Assembly: GCA_022447605.1 (NCBI GenBank)
Contig: JAKVBG010000014.1
Coordinates: forward strand, 1-64,000
DNA from: Mariniblastus sp.
GTDB taxonomy: Bacteria; Planctomycetota; Planctomycetia; Pirellulales; Pirellulaceae
DNA length: 64,000 nt
Reading direction: 5' to 3'
A model generated the notes under the pieces. It was given only the letters and a program-made list of their open reading frames with translations, had not been told where the DNA came from and did no database searches. Within the stretch, counting starts at the first letter, position 1, and each line of letters starts with the position of its first letter. Below, one piece after another: positions 1 to 7,765 of this stretch. Both the position numbers and the translations under genes were made by a program.

Positions 1-1
1 T

Positions 2-121
2 GGAGAGGTCAAGGAGCGGTTTGATTTGGGGCAGCCGATTGTCGGCCGTCCGGTTAAGTTCGGGAACGACATGTATTTTAGTGGATTTGATGGAACGATC
101 CACGTCATCGAGATGCCTTAG
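2..121 (+). CDS. PQQ-like beta-propeller protein, C-terminal fragment
   Basis: An open frame enters from the left edge and ends with TAG at 119-121. The 39 visible residues include GQPIVGRPVKFGND and MYFSGFDGTIHVIEMP. This is the pattern of the last blade of a PQQ-like propeller (hydrophobic strand, G-x-D-G-x-I/L-x-x-I/L). The rest of the gene lies outside the window, so the product cannot be named further. It is on the same strand as the solute-binding protein gene, 28 bp ahead of its preferred start, so the two may be cotranscribed. The propeller assignment is an inference from one blade. Confidence 0.6.
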   Translation, partial: GEVKERFDLGQPIVGRPVKFGNDMYFSGFDGTIHVIEMP

Positions 122-149
122 ACGTCAAGAAAATAGGACCCCAATTTCA

Positions 150-2600
150 ATGAACTGGCCTGACTGGATTTCTCTGCCTGCCCAATCGACGAAGCTCGGC
201 TCCCTGAGCCGACGTGTGGTCATGCTATGGATCATGTTCGGTCTGGTTGTCGCCATTGGAAATCGGGCCGTCGCCTGGCAGGGAAATGCAGCTGCCAAAC
301 CGTCGGCGTCGGGTGTCGATGAGACGAAGTACTTTGACGACAGCCTGCCCCTGGTGGATCGCGAACCTTATGACGAACTTAAATTGGATGACTACAACAA
401 CAATGTTGTGATCAAGATCATTCCCCTGCAGAATCCACCGTCGATGCCTCTGCCGGAAAATGGCTTCCTCCAATTCGAAGCACCGGATCTGAATGAGAAC
501 ATTTTGCAGGTGCCTTATGAAAATATTGTCTCTTACCGGACGTTCATACAGCTTCTGATCGATGAAGCTAATGAGTTGATCAAGGCAGAGAAGTACGCCC
601 AGGCTTACCGCAACCTGCTGTACGTATATGACCGTGGGGGTAAAGGTGACCCGGCGATCGAAAAATCGATCCAGAATTGCCTCTACCAGGACGGTCGCTT
701 GAACTACCTGGCCGGCAATTACGAACTGGCGATATCCATTTTCGAAGAAATTTACGCCCGGGATCCGAATTTCATCGGGGCCGGTTTCAATAAGAAGCCA
801 ATCGACGTGATCCTCGATTCGATTGACTCAAATATCAAGAAAAAATTCGAAGCCGGTCAGTACGACAAGGTGACGGCAACACTCGACCAGATCCAGGACC
901 TTTATGGGAAAGAGTCGCTCCGGTTGACGGACCGCTGGAACGGTATCTTGTTGAAGCACAGCAACGAGTTGATTGCCGAAGCGAAGAAATTGATGGCCGA
1001 GAACAAGGGGAAGGAAGCTCATCTCAAGGCCAGGCAAGCCAACCGGGTGATCCCCGAGCGGGATGAGGCGCTGCAGGTTTACGAGGAGATTGTCAGCCGT
1101 TTTCCCATTGTTTTTGTCGGTGTTACCAATGACTCGGCCGGGGCTGACCCGTTGAGACTCGACTTGTGGGGTGGTCGCCGGATCGGTCGCTTGACGATGC
1201 GGTCCGTCGTCGAGTTTTCAGGGATGAGTGACGATGGAGGCTCCTACAAGTTCTTGAATGGAAAACTGGAGCAGGCCGATGAAGATGGCCTCGCTTACCG
1301 GTTTACGATTGAGCCAACTGACCCTTCCGAGGGTATTCCCGATATTTCTGCATTGGACCTGGCCAGCAAGATGGTCGCGATGGGGACCTATGAAATGCCG
1401 GATTACCGTACCGCGTTTGCCAAGGTGATCGATACGGTGGAAATTGAAGATGACCGTAACGTTTTGATCAAATTGCGACGACAGTTCGTTCGTCCCGAGG
1501 CGCTCGTTCAGTTCCGGTATGACAATGCGTTCGATGGTCAACCGCCTGTACAAAACGGGAAGTACGTGATGACCAGTAAGAACGACCAGATCGCCGTATT
1601 TGGTCGCAACCCGTCCTACCCGGCTCAAACGGATCAGCAACATCCGGAGATTGTTGAATGGACGTTCAAGAATCCATCCGACGCGGTCGATGCCATTGCC
1701 GGTGGCGAGGTGGACTTGATCGACCGGGTCCCGCTGGCGGAATTGCCCCGCCTGCAGGGAAACGCTGCGGTCCAGGTGCAGTCCTACATCGTGCCGACTG
1801 TTCATATGTTGATCCCCAATATCCGGAATGACTTTACGCGCGACAAGAATTTCAGGAATGGACTGCTGCGTGGAATCAACCGTGAGTTGATCCTGGAGAC
1901 GATGATCTGTGGCGGGAACGACATCGACGGCTGTGACGTGATCAGCGGCCCCTTTCCACGTGGTACGCTGGAGAATGACCAGTTGGCCTATGGATACAAT
2001 ACGCGGGTCAGGCCGGAGCCATTCAATCAAAAACTGGGAATGGTCCTCGTGCAAACGGTCCAGCAAACCATGATTGATGCCTTGGTTGCCAAGGGAGACA
2101 AGAACCCGGTGGTCAAACGTCCGACCCTGATCCTCTGCCACACACGGGACGACATTCCGAAAATTGCCTGCGTCGCGATCCAGCGGATGTGGGGTGAACT
2201 GGGGATCAAGGTGGAACTGCGTGAGCTGGAACCCGGCCAAACGGTTCCTCCGGATGATGACTGGGATTTCCTCTATTACGAAATGTCGATGCAGGAACCT
2301 TTGACCGATGTCGACAAACTGTTTGGCGAAGAGGGTTTGGTCAAAGAACTCAGTGCCCCGGTTCTGCAGTCAATGCGTCGACTCGGTTACGCGGACAGTT
2401 GGCAAGTGGCCGGCTTGACATTACGGCGAATGCATCGGCAGATTCGAAACGATGTTACGGTCCTGCCGCTATGGCAACTGAAGGAACATTACGCCTTCCG
2501 GGACAATTTGCGAGAGGTGGGGCGTAACGCGGTTCACCTGTATCAAAATGTTGACCGCTGGAAGATTACCCCGCGGCAAAAAAAAGCAGAAAAGAAATGA
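150..2600 (+). CDS. TPR-like plus family 5 solute-binding protein (SBP_bac_5)
   Basis: An exported protein of about 816 residues. I start it at ATG 150 because the hydrophobic stretch VVMLWIMFGLVVAIGN then lies close to the N-terminus as a signal or anchor; the open frame itself extends back to 21. Residues about 105-310 are helical and TPR-like, with phrases such as YAQAYRNLLYVYDRGG and LAGNYELAISIFEEIY. From about 320 to the end it resembles dipeptide/oligopeptide-binding proteins of ABC importers, with GGEVDLIDRVPLAELPRL and a NFRNGLLRGINRELIL segment that matches the family's 'RqAlayAiDRe' region. Known family members bind peptides, nickel or sugars. No permease or ATPase gene is adjacent, so importer function is uncertain. 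The stop overlaps the next start (ATGA), pointing to a coupled two-gene unit. Confidence 0.75.
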   Translation: MNWPDWISLPAQSTKLGSLSRRVVMLWIMFGLVVAIGNRAVAWQGNAAAKPSASGVDETKYFDDSLPLVDREPYDELKLDDYNNNVVIKIIPLQNPPSMPLPENGFLQFEAPDLNENILQVPYENIVSYRTFIQLLIDEANELIKAEKYAQAYRNLLYVYDRGGKGDPAIEKSIQNCLYQDGRLNYLAGNYELAISIFEEIYARDPNFIGAGFNKKPIDVILDSIDSNIKKKFEAGQYDKVTATLDQIQDLYGKESLRLTDRWNGILLKHSNELIAEAKKLMAENKGKEAHLKARQANRVIPERDEALQVYEEIVSRFPIVFVGVTNDSAGADPLRLDLWGGRRIGRLTMRSVVEFSGMSDDGGSYKFLNGKLEQADEDGLAYRFTIEPTDPSEGIPDISALDLASKMVAMGTYEMPDYRTAFAKVIDTVEIEDDRNVLIKLRRQFVRPEALVQFRYDNAFDGQPPVQNGKYVMTSKNDQIAVFGRNPSYPAQTDQQHPEIVEWTFKNPSDAVDAIAGGEVDLIDRVPLAELPRLQGNAAVQVQSYIVPTVHMLIPNIRNDFTRDKNFRNGLLRGINRELILETMICGGNDIDGCDVISGPFPRGTLENDQLAYGYNTRVRPEPFNQKLGMVLVQTVQQTMIDALVAKGDKNPVVKRPTLILCHTRDDIPKIACVAIQRMWGELGIKVELRELEPGQTVPPDDDWDFLYYEMSMQEPLTDVDKLFGEEGLVKELSAPVLQSMRRLGYADSWQVAGLTLRRMHRQIRNDVTVLPLWQLKEHYAFRDNLREVGRNAVHLYQNVDRWKITPRQKKAEKK

Positions 2601-4258
2601 AGTCGATCCTATTGAACCTGAGACTGACGGGCGTGGCGCACACTTGGTTCGCCACGCTGGCGTTCACCTGCTGCATGCTGTGGGCGCCTTATTGTTCGGC
2701 CGGTTCGGCCTTTGTTTCATCGGTATGGCAGGATGAATCTGCGGTGACCGAGGAGCCGGCAGCCGAGGAGCCAGTTGCCGAGGAGCCAGCAGAGGTTCCG
2801 GTCGGCGCTTTGGCCCAGCCCCGTGAAGTGGAAGCCGTGGTGCCGGAAATTGTGCAACGCGCATGGGAATTACACCCGTACCAGGTGTTGGTATGGATCT
2901 GCCATTCCGGTTCGCCTCGTTTGAATGCGATCCAGAATTCTTTGGATTACGAGATTTTGAGGCAGGCGGAATTGATCGATCCGAGTGGCTGGCTGGTCTA
3001 TGTTCAGTCCGCTCCACCCGAGTGGCGCAACAAGTTGTTGCGATCGATCGATCATCCGGATCAACTCACGGGGATCGCCGATGCCCCGCAGCTGCAAAAT
3101 GCCGACAAGTTGATGGTCGTTTGCCTGGAGGACCGGGAGGGGCAGCTCGATTTTCAAGTGAGAGAATTCGATATAAAAACCCAGCAATGGGGTGCCATGG
3201 TCAGTCGATCGACGGCGCAAACCACGTCCGTGCACCAGAGTGTTTTCCAGGCCATTACCAAGGCGTTTATGCCTTTGGCCCGGGTTGACCGGGTGACCGA
3301 AGAGGGGGAAGTCATCATGCGGGCACGGGCCGTGATGGCCTGTGAGAAGGCGGCTCAGACGGATGACGGTGAATGGGTTCTGGAAAAAAATACAAACTCG
3401 CCGGTATGGGTTCGGTTGGATGATCGATTCCTGCCCGTCATCCGCCGCGTGGATCGCAAAGGGGACTTGGCGAAACTGGAAGCGATCGATTTCACTTTCC
3501 TGACGATTGACCAACAGAACGACTTTGTCCTGAACTGCAAGATTCATTCGTATCACCGCGCCCCGCTTTCCGGCCGAACCAGTCGCCGCGCTCAGAAACT
3601 GGCACTCGTGATTCGTCCCCCGGAAACTCCCACCCAGTTGAAGCTGGTTTCACGTGATGATGAAAAGAATGCATTGGCGGGCTACGAAATCTGGTCGCGT
3701 CGTCCCGGCATGACCCGTGACGAAAAATCGGAGTACCTCGGTAGTACCGATTGGCGAGGTATCCTGGACATACCACCGCATGCGGACGATGGATTGAGGT
3801 TGATCTACGTCAAGCGGGGCAACCGGGCCCTCAAGAAACTGCCGATCATTCCCGGTTTGTACTCCAACTTGCAGACGACCGTCCCCAATGATGAAACCCG
3901 TCTCTATGCTCAGGGGATCATCTCGGGATTCCAGAATGAAATCCTGAACCTGGTCGCCCAGCGACAGGTCTATGAGGTGGAGATCGAGACCGCGCTGAAA
4001 GAGAAGGATTACGAACTGGCGAGTGAGCTGCTGGAAAAATATTCTCGCCTGACATCGCCTCAGGACGTCAAGGCCCGCATGGCGGATGAAGAGATTCGCT
4101 TGAAAGCGCAAACCGTAGACCAGCGGGAGCTCGGGTCGATTTCGGGTATGTTTGGCATTCTCCGCGAGGCGCTGAGTGCGCGAGTGGGAGAGAGCACTGA
4201 ATCCGACTTGCGGGCGAGGTTGCAGGCGGCTCGACAAGCCGAAGCGGCTTCCCAGTAG
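2597..4258 (+). CDS. Secreted protein of unknown function
   Basis: 553 residues, beginning at the ATG that overlaps the preceding stop by 4 bp, so translation is probably coupled to the solute-binding protein. The N-terminus has a hydrophobic export segment (about 12-40, FATLAFTCCMLWAPYC), then a Glu/Pro/Ala-rich linker of about 25 residues with EEPAAEEPVAEEPAE repeats. The remainder, about 80-553, is a mixed alpha/beta region that I do not recognise, ending in a charged helical segment with a likely coiled coil (about 460-550). The context suggests a periplasmic or envelope partner of the upstream protein. No catalytic motif is evident. A planctomycete-specific family is likely, but I cannot name one. 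Confidence 0.65.
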   Translation: MKSILLNLRLTGVAHTWFATLAFTCCMLWAPYCSAGSAFVSSVWQDESAVTEEPAAEEPVAEEPAEVPVGALAQPREVEAVVPEIVQRAWELHPYQVLVWICHSGSPRLNAIQNSLDYEILRQAELIDPSGWLVYVQSAPPEWRNKLLRSIDHPDQLTGIADAPQLQNADKLMVVCLEDREGQLDFQVREFDIKTQQWGAMVSRSTAQTTSVHQSVFQAITKAFMPLARVDRVTEEGEVIMRARAVMACEKAAQTDDGEWVLEKNTNSPVWVRLDDRFLPVIRRVDRKGDLAKLEAIDFTFLTIDQQNDFVLNCKIHSYHRAPLSGRTSRRAQKLALVIRPPETPTQLKLVSRDDEKNALAGYEIWSRRPGMTRDEKSEYLGSTDWRGILDIPPHADDGLRLIYVKRGNRALKKLPIIPGLYSNLQTTVPNDETRLYAQGIISGFQNEILNLVAQRQVYEVEIETALKEKDYELASELLEKYSRLTSPQDVKARMADEEIRLKAQTVDQRELGSISGMFGILREALSARVGESTESDLRARLQAARQAEAASQ

Positions 4259-4393
4259 TTCCCTCGTCTGGTTGACGAAGCAGGGTCGTAGTCCCGAATG
4301 GGGCACGTCAAACCGGTTGCCCTGGAAGCTGCAGATGGACCGGCTGTCAATCGAATGGGACCCACGAGCACATGGAAAGGGTGGCGCAGCGAC

Positions 4394-5896
4394 ATGAAGG
4401 GAATTCTTCGACAAGCGAGACTCTGGAATCTTACCGGTTTGACCCTGCTGCTGCTGGCGACTGCCGCGGCAGATGTTGAGGCCGACTGGCCCCAGTTTCG
4501 AGGACCGAATGCGGCGGGAATCGGTACCGGTTCTCCACCGGTCGAATTTGGTCCGGGGAAGAACCAAATCTGGCGAATACCGATGGACGAGGGACACAGC
4601 TCCCCTTGCATCGTCGGGGACTCGATCTATCTGACAACCGTTGACCGGGACGGTGCGAGACTAGCGGTCGTTTGCATTGATCGAGCCAGTGGCGCGACCC
4701 GTTGGCGTTCCGAATTCAACCCGGACCAGTTGGAGAAAGGTCACCCTTCCTTTAACCCGGCCAGTAGCACGGTGGCCTGCGACGGCCAACGGTTGGTCGC
4801 CTATTTTGGTTCGTATGGCCTGGTCTGTCTGGGACTGGACGGCGACTTGATTTGGCAGAACCGTATGCCCTTGACCAAGTCGTTTTCGGGGAATGCGACC
4901 TCACCGGTGATCGTGGGAGATCACGTTATCCTGTACCGCGGCAACTACGTCGATCATTTCCTGTTGGCGGTCGACAAGCGAACGGGGGTCGAAGCCTGGA
5001 AAGTGGCGCAGGATGAAGAAATCACCGGGGAAATGGCGTGTACGGCCGTGCCGATCGTGGCCGATGGTAAGTTGATTGTCCATTCCGCCCGGTCGATTCA
5101 GGCGATTGATCCCGTGGACGGCTCGCAGATCTGGGAAATGAAGGCGGCCACGACCGCCACCAGCACTCCAATCGTGGCAGGCCAGGAAGTGGTAGTCGCT
5201 GCTTGGAACAAGATGGGTGAGCCCGCCTTGCGCCCGGAATTTCCCTCCTTCCCGGAGTTGCTGGAATCACATGATGGGAACGATGACCAGTTGATCGAGA
5301 AACAGGAGTTGCCCAGGTTGTGGATTTTCCACCGTCCGGACGGCGTCGAGGCTCCCCTTAATGGCGCCACGGTCCGCTTTGAGCGGGTGGACCGGAACCG
5401 GGACCAGCGGATTGATGGTCGTGAATGGGCCGACCAGATTGCCGCCATCGAGAAGTGGCGGGCGGGGTACCAAACCCACGGTATGCTGGCCATTCCGATC
5501 GGGAGCCAGGGAACGGTGGACCCGGCAAGTGTCCGCCAGCTGGAAGCCCAGGGGATCCCGGAGGTTCCCTCACCCCTGTTTGACGGTACCTATCTCTATT
5601 TCGTCAAGAACGGGGGAGTTCTGACCTGTCTTGATCTGCGGAATGGAAAACGGGTCTACCGAACCCGAACCGGCGGCAAGGGGACCCATTATGCCTCCCC
5701 TATTCTGGCGGATGGCAAGTTGTTCTCGATCGCCGGAGATGGCCGGATCAGTGTGCTGACGGCAGGGCCCGACCCGGAGCTGCTGGCCACCAATGAAATG
5801 GGTGAAGAGGTCTATGCCACGCCTGCCATTGTGAATGGAATCGTCTACGTACGAACCCATTCCGCCTTGTTTGCTTTCGGCGGGGACCGGCGGTAG
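4394..5896 (+). CDS. PQQ-like beta-propeller protein with two EF-hand loops
   Basis: About 500 residues from ATG 4394; the longer frame from 4298 lacks a good signal peptide, whereas MKGILRQARLWN followed by LTGLTLLLLATAAA is a clear one. The mature protein opens with DWPQFRGPNAAGIG, a hallmark of planctomycete secreted PQQ-like (BamB/YfgL-like) propellers. Blades follow with phrases such as CIDRASGATRWRSE and CLDLRNGKRVYRTRT. Between blades there is an insertion with two canonical EF-hand loops: DGNDDQLIEKQE (about 294-305) and DRNRDQRIDGRE (about 333-344). Asp/Asn fill positions 1, 3 and 5, and Glu fills position 12, so calcium binding is likely. No enzyme activity can be assigned; the role may be scaffolding or polymer handling in the periplasm. 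Confidence 0.82.
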   Translation: MKGILRQARLWNLTGLTLLLLATAAADVEADWPQFRGPNAAGIGTGSPPVEFGPGKNQIWRIPMDEGHSSPCIVGDSIYLTTVDRDGARLAVVCIDRASGATRWRSEFNPDQLEKGHPSFNPASSTVACDGQRLVAYFGSYGLVCLGLDGDLIWQNRMPLTKSFSGNATSPVIVGDHVILYRGNYVDHFLLAVDKRTGVEAWKVAQDEEITGEMACTAVPIVADGKLIVHSARSIQAIDPVDGSQIWEMKAATTATSTPIVAGQEVVVAAWNKMGEPALRPEFPSFPELLESHDGNDDQLIEKQELPRLWIFHRPDGVEAPLNGATVRFERVDRNRDQRIDGREWADQIAAIEKWRAGYQTHGMLAIPIGSQGTVDPASVRQLEAQGIPEVPSPLFDGTYLYFVKNGGVLTCLDLRNGKRVYRTRTGGKGTHYASPILADGKLFSIAGDGRISVLTAGPDPELLATNEMGEEVYATPAIVNGIVYVRTHSALFAFGGDRR

Positions 5897-5905
5897 TTTG
5901 GCCGC

Positions 5906-7765
5906 TTATCCGGCCTCCGACTTGTCAGCTTCCGACTTGTCAGCTTCCGACTTGTCAGCTTCCGACTTGTCAGCTTCCGACTTGTCAGCTTCTGTCTGGT
6001 CAGCCTCTGACTGGTCAGCATTTTCGCCGGCCGAATCATCCGGCTTGGTTTCCCCCGGGGCAGTCGCGTCGTCGTTCATGTCATCCGGGTTGCCGTCTTC
6101 CTTAAGCGATTCCCGCTCGGCAATCTCTTCGGAACCGGGCAACCCGTCATCGGTCTCATCCAGCTCGATTCGGTAGTCAATCAACTTCTGCAACGGCTGG
6201 TCGACAGGCCATTCGTTACCGGTGACTTTCAGCATCTGATAATAATCCTGCATCGACTCAATCAGATCATCTGACAGGGCACCATCATAAAGACGGGGGT
6301 ATTCATCCAGGATTTTCCGCCAATCGGCAAAAGCTTTTTCGTATTTTGAAATCGCGCCAATTTGCAGTACGGTCTTCTCTTTGGTCACCGGATCGATTTC
6401 ATATTCATCGTCAAATATCGAGCGCCGTTTCATTTCTGAGGCGTCATAGAGCGCTGCCCGCGCTGCGGCGGCCATGTCGAGTGCTTCGACCTCGGTGCGG
6501 GTTTTCCAGTACTTGTAGTTGACCGTCTTGGAATACTGGTCGGTGGCTCTCATCTCGGCCAGGGTGGTCAGGATCTGCTCGATGAGGATTCTCGCTTCCT
6601 GTTGGTCCTCCTTCTTGGCCCGGGCGGCAATCTGGATATCCAGACCACGGTCGGCGTTGAAGATCCTGGCATTGGCTCTCCGGGCGAGGATGAGTTGTTC
6701 ATCTGTGCGTTGGTCGACCGGAATCTTGAGCACGGCCATCATTTCGTCCGTCAGCTGCGCTTTCTCTCGGACGACTTTCAGGAATTCTTCCCGCACACCC
6801 GGCGCCAGCTTGTCCAGTTCCTCACGTAGCCGGGAGAGGCGACGGTCTCTTTCCATCAACCCCTCCATGGTGATAATCGTCCCCCTGGTATTGGAAATCT
6901 GTTGTTGCCCGTATTCCATCCACTCCTTGTTAGCCGTGTTCCAGACCTCCTGGATGACATCGTTGGTGCGAAATTCCGACTGGAGTGATGCGCCCTGGTT
7001 CCTCAATTGGGCCGGACGTCTCATGAAGAACATGATGTCACCACTGTACTGCGGCGCGCTCTCTCGCTCGACCAAGTCGATGGAACGATCGTACCAGTCA
7101 TAGGCCATCTTCCAATTGTCGTGTCCGTACTCGCGGGTATCATAGCTGTCCGGGTCGATCCACTCTTCCATTCCTTCATGGAATTCCGTGTCCCCTCGGA
7201 ACATCCGGCGAAACTGAACCCGCTCATCGGAGCGTCCAATTTTCATGCCGGTGAAAAAACCGAGGTTGTCGGTCATCCGGTGGTCCCGGTAATTGTAGGG
7301 AATTCCCTCGGTCAGAAAATCAATTCCCTTTTTCACCCAGTGGTAACGATATTCGTAATCATCGAATTCGACCGAGATGTTGTAGGACATGTTGTGGGCC
7401 TGGTACTCCCAGACCTTGACAAAGTTCGGTTGAATCTTGATCAGGGCATTCAGAGTGGATGCCAAAGCGTCCCAGTTCTCTTTCTTCTTGTGTTCCATCG
7501 CCTGCATCCAGAGCATGTTGACGGCAACCCCTCGCAAGCCGAGAGAAGCGAGCTTCATCGTCTCACTGGCCGGGTCAATCTCCATCAACTTTGCCTGGGA
7601 TAATTCATATTGGTCCCGTAATTGGGACAACTGGCCGCCGGCGTCTTTCACGTCGTTGTTCCCGTCGCGGGTTGCCGGACGCGAGACCAGCGAAAGCGGG
7701 ATCAGCAGCAGGCCAATAGCCGCGATGTAGGTGATTTTTCGGTAGAATGCGGAGGAATAGTTCAT
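5906..7765 (-). CDS. Membrane-anchored protein with TPR-like domain and SEADK repeat tail
   Basis: About 619 residues, starting at the ATG (7765) that overlaps the stop of the upstream permease gene by 4 bp; the frame is open up to 7822 but this start fits the coupling. There is one N-terminal membrane span (about 11-28, ITYIAAIGLLLIPLSLV), then a long soluble part. Residues about 50-130 look TPR-like (WDALASTLNALIKIQPN). Charged helices follow. The C-terminus is acidic and ends in a tandem repeat of Ser-Glu-Ala-Asp-Lys (five near-identical units plus diverged ones), encoded by a 15-bp DNA repeat. Gene order (ATPase, permease, this gene) points to an accessory subunit of the ABC system. I do not recognise a named family. 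Confidence 0.7.
   Translation of the reverse strand: MNYSSAFYRKITYIAAIGLLLIPLSLVSRPATRDGNNDVKDAGGQLSQLRDQYELSQAKLMEIDPASETMKLASLGLRGVAVNMLWMQAMEHKKKENWDALASTLNALIKIQPNFVKVWEYQAHNMSYNISVEFDDYEYRYHWVKKGIDFLTEGIPYNYRDHRMTDNLGFFTGMKIGRSDERVQFRRMFRGDTEFHEGMEEWIDPDSYDTREYGHDNWKMAYDWYDRSIDLVERESAPQYSGDIMFFMRRPAQLRNQGASLQSEFRTNDVIQEVWNTANKEWMEYGQQQISNTRGTIITMEGLMERDRRLSRLREELDKLAPGVREEFLKVVREKAQLTDEMMAVLKIPVDQRTDEQLILARRANARIFNADRGLDIQIAARAKKEDQQEARILIEQILTTLAEMRATDQYSKTVNYKYWKTRTEVEALDMAAAARAALYDASEMKRRSIFDDEYEIDPVTKEKTVLQIGAISKYEKAFADWRKILDEYPRLYDGALSDDLIESMQDYYQMLKVTGNEWPVDQPLQKLIDYRIELDETDDGLPGSEEIAERESLKEDGNPDDMNDDATAPGETKPDDSAGENADQSEADQTEADKSEADKSEADKSEADKSEADKSEAG
5914..6020 (-). repeat. 15-bp tandem repeat encoding SEADK
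   Basis: On the + strand the unit TCCGACTTGTCAGCT is repeated in tandem, about five almost perfect copies followed by two diverged ones (GTCTGGTCAGC and GACTGGTCAGC forms). It lies inside the last codons of the minus-strand gene and keeps frame, giving SEADK units. The outer copies have diverged and the inner ones are identical, which suggests recent expansion by slippage. The repeat is direct and has no spacers, so it is not a CRISPR array. Confidence 0.93.

Noticed and set aside
1218..2240. 340-codon open frame antisense to the solute-binding protein gene
   Set aside because: Overlaps a well-supported coding region entirely and lacks protein-like features.
3650..4597. 315-codon open frame antisense across two plus-strand genes
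   Set aside because: It spans the end of one gene and the start of another, is Arg/Ser/Pro-rich, and has no homology that I can recognise.
5914..6020. Possible CRISPR array
   Set aside because: The units are contiguous 15-bp direct repeats with no spacers and lie in frame within a coding sequence.
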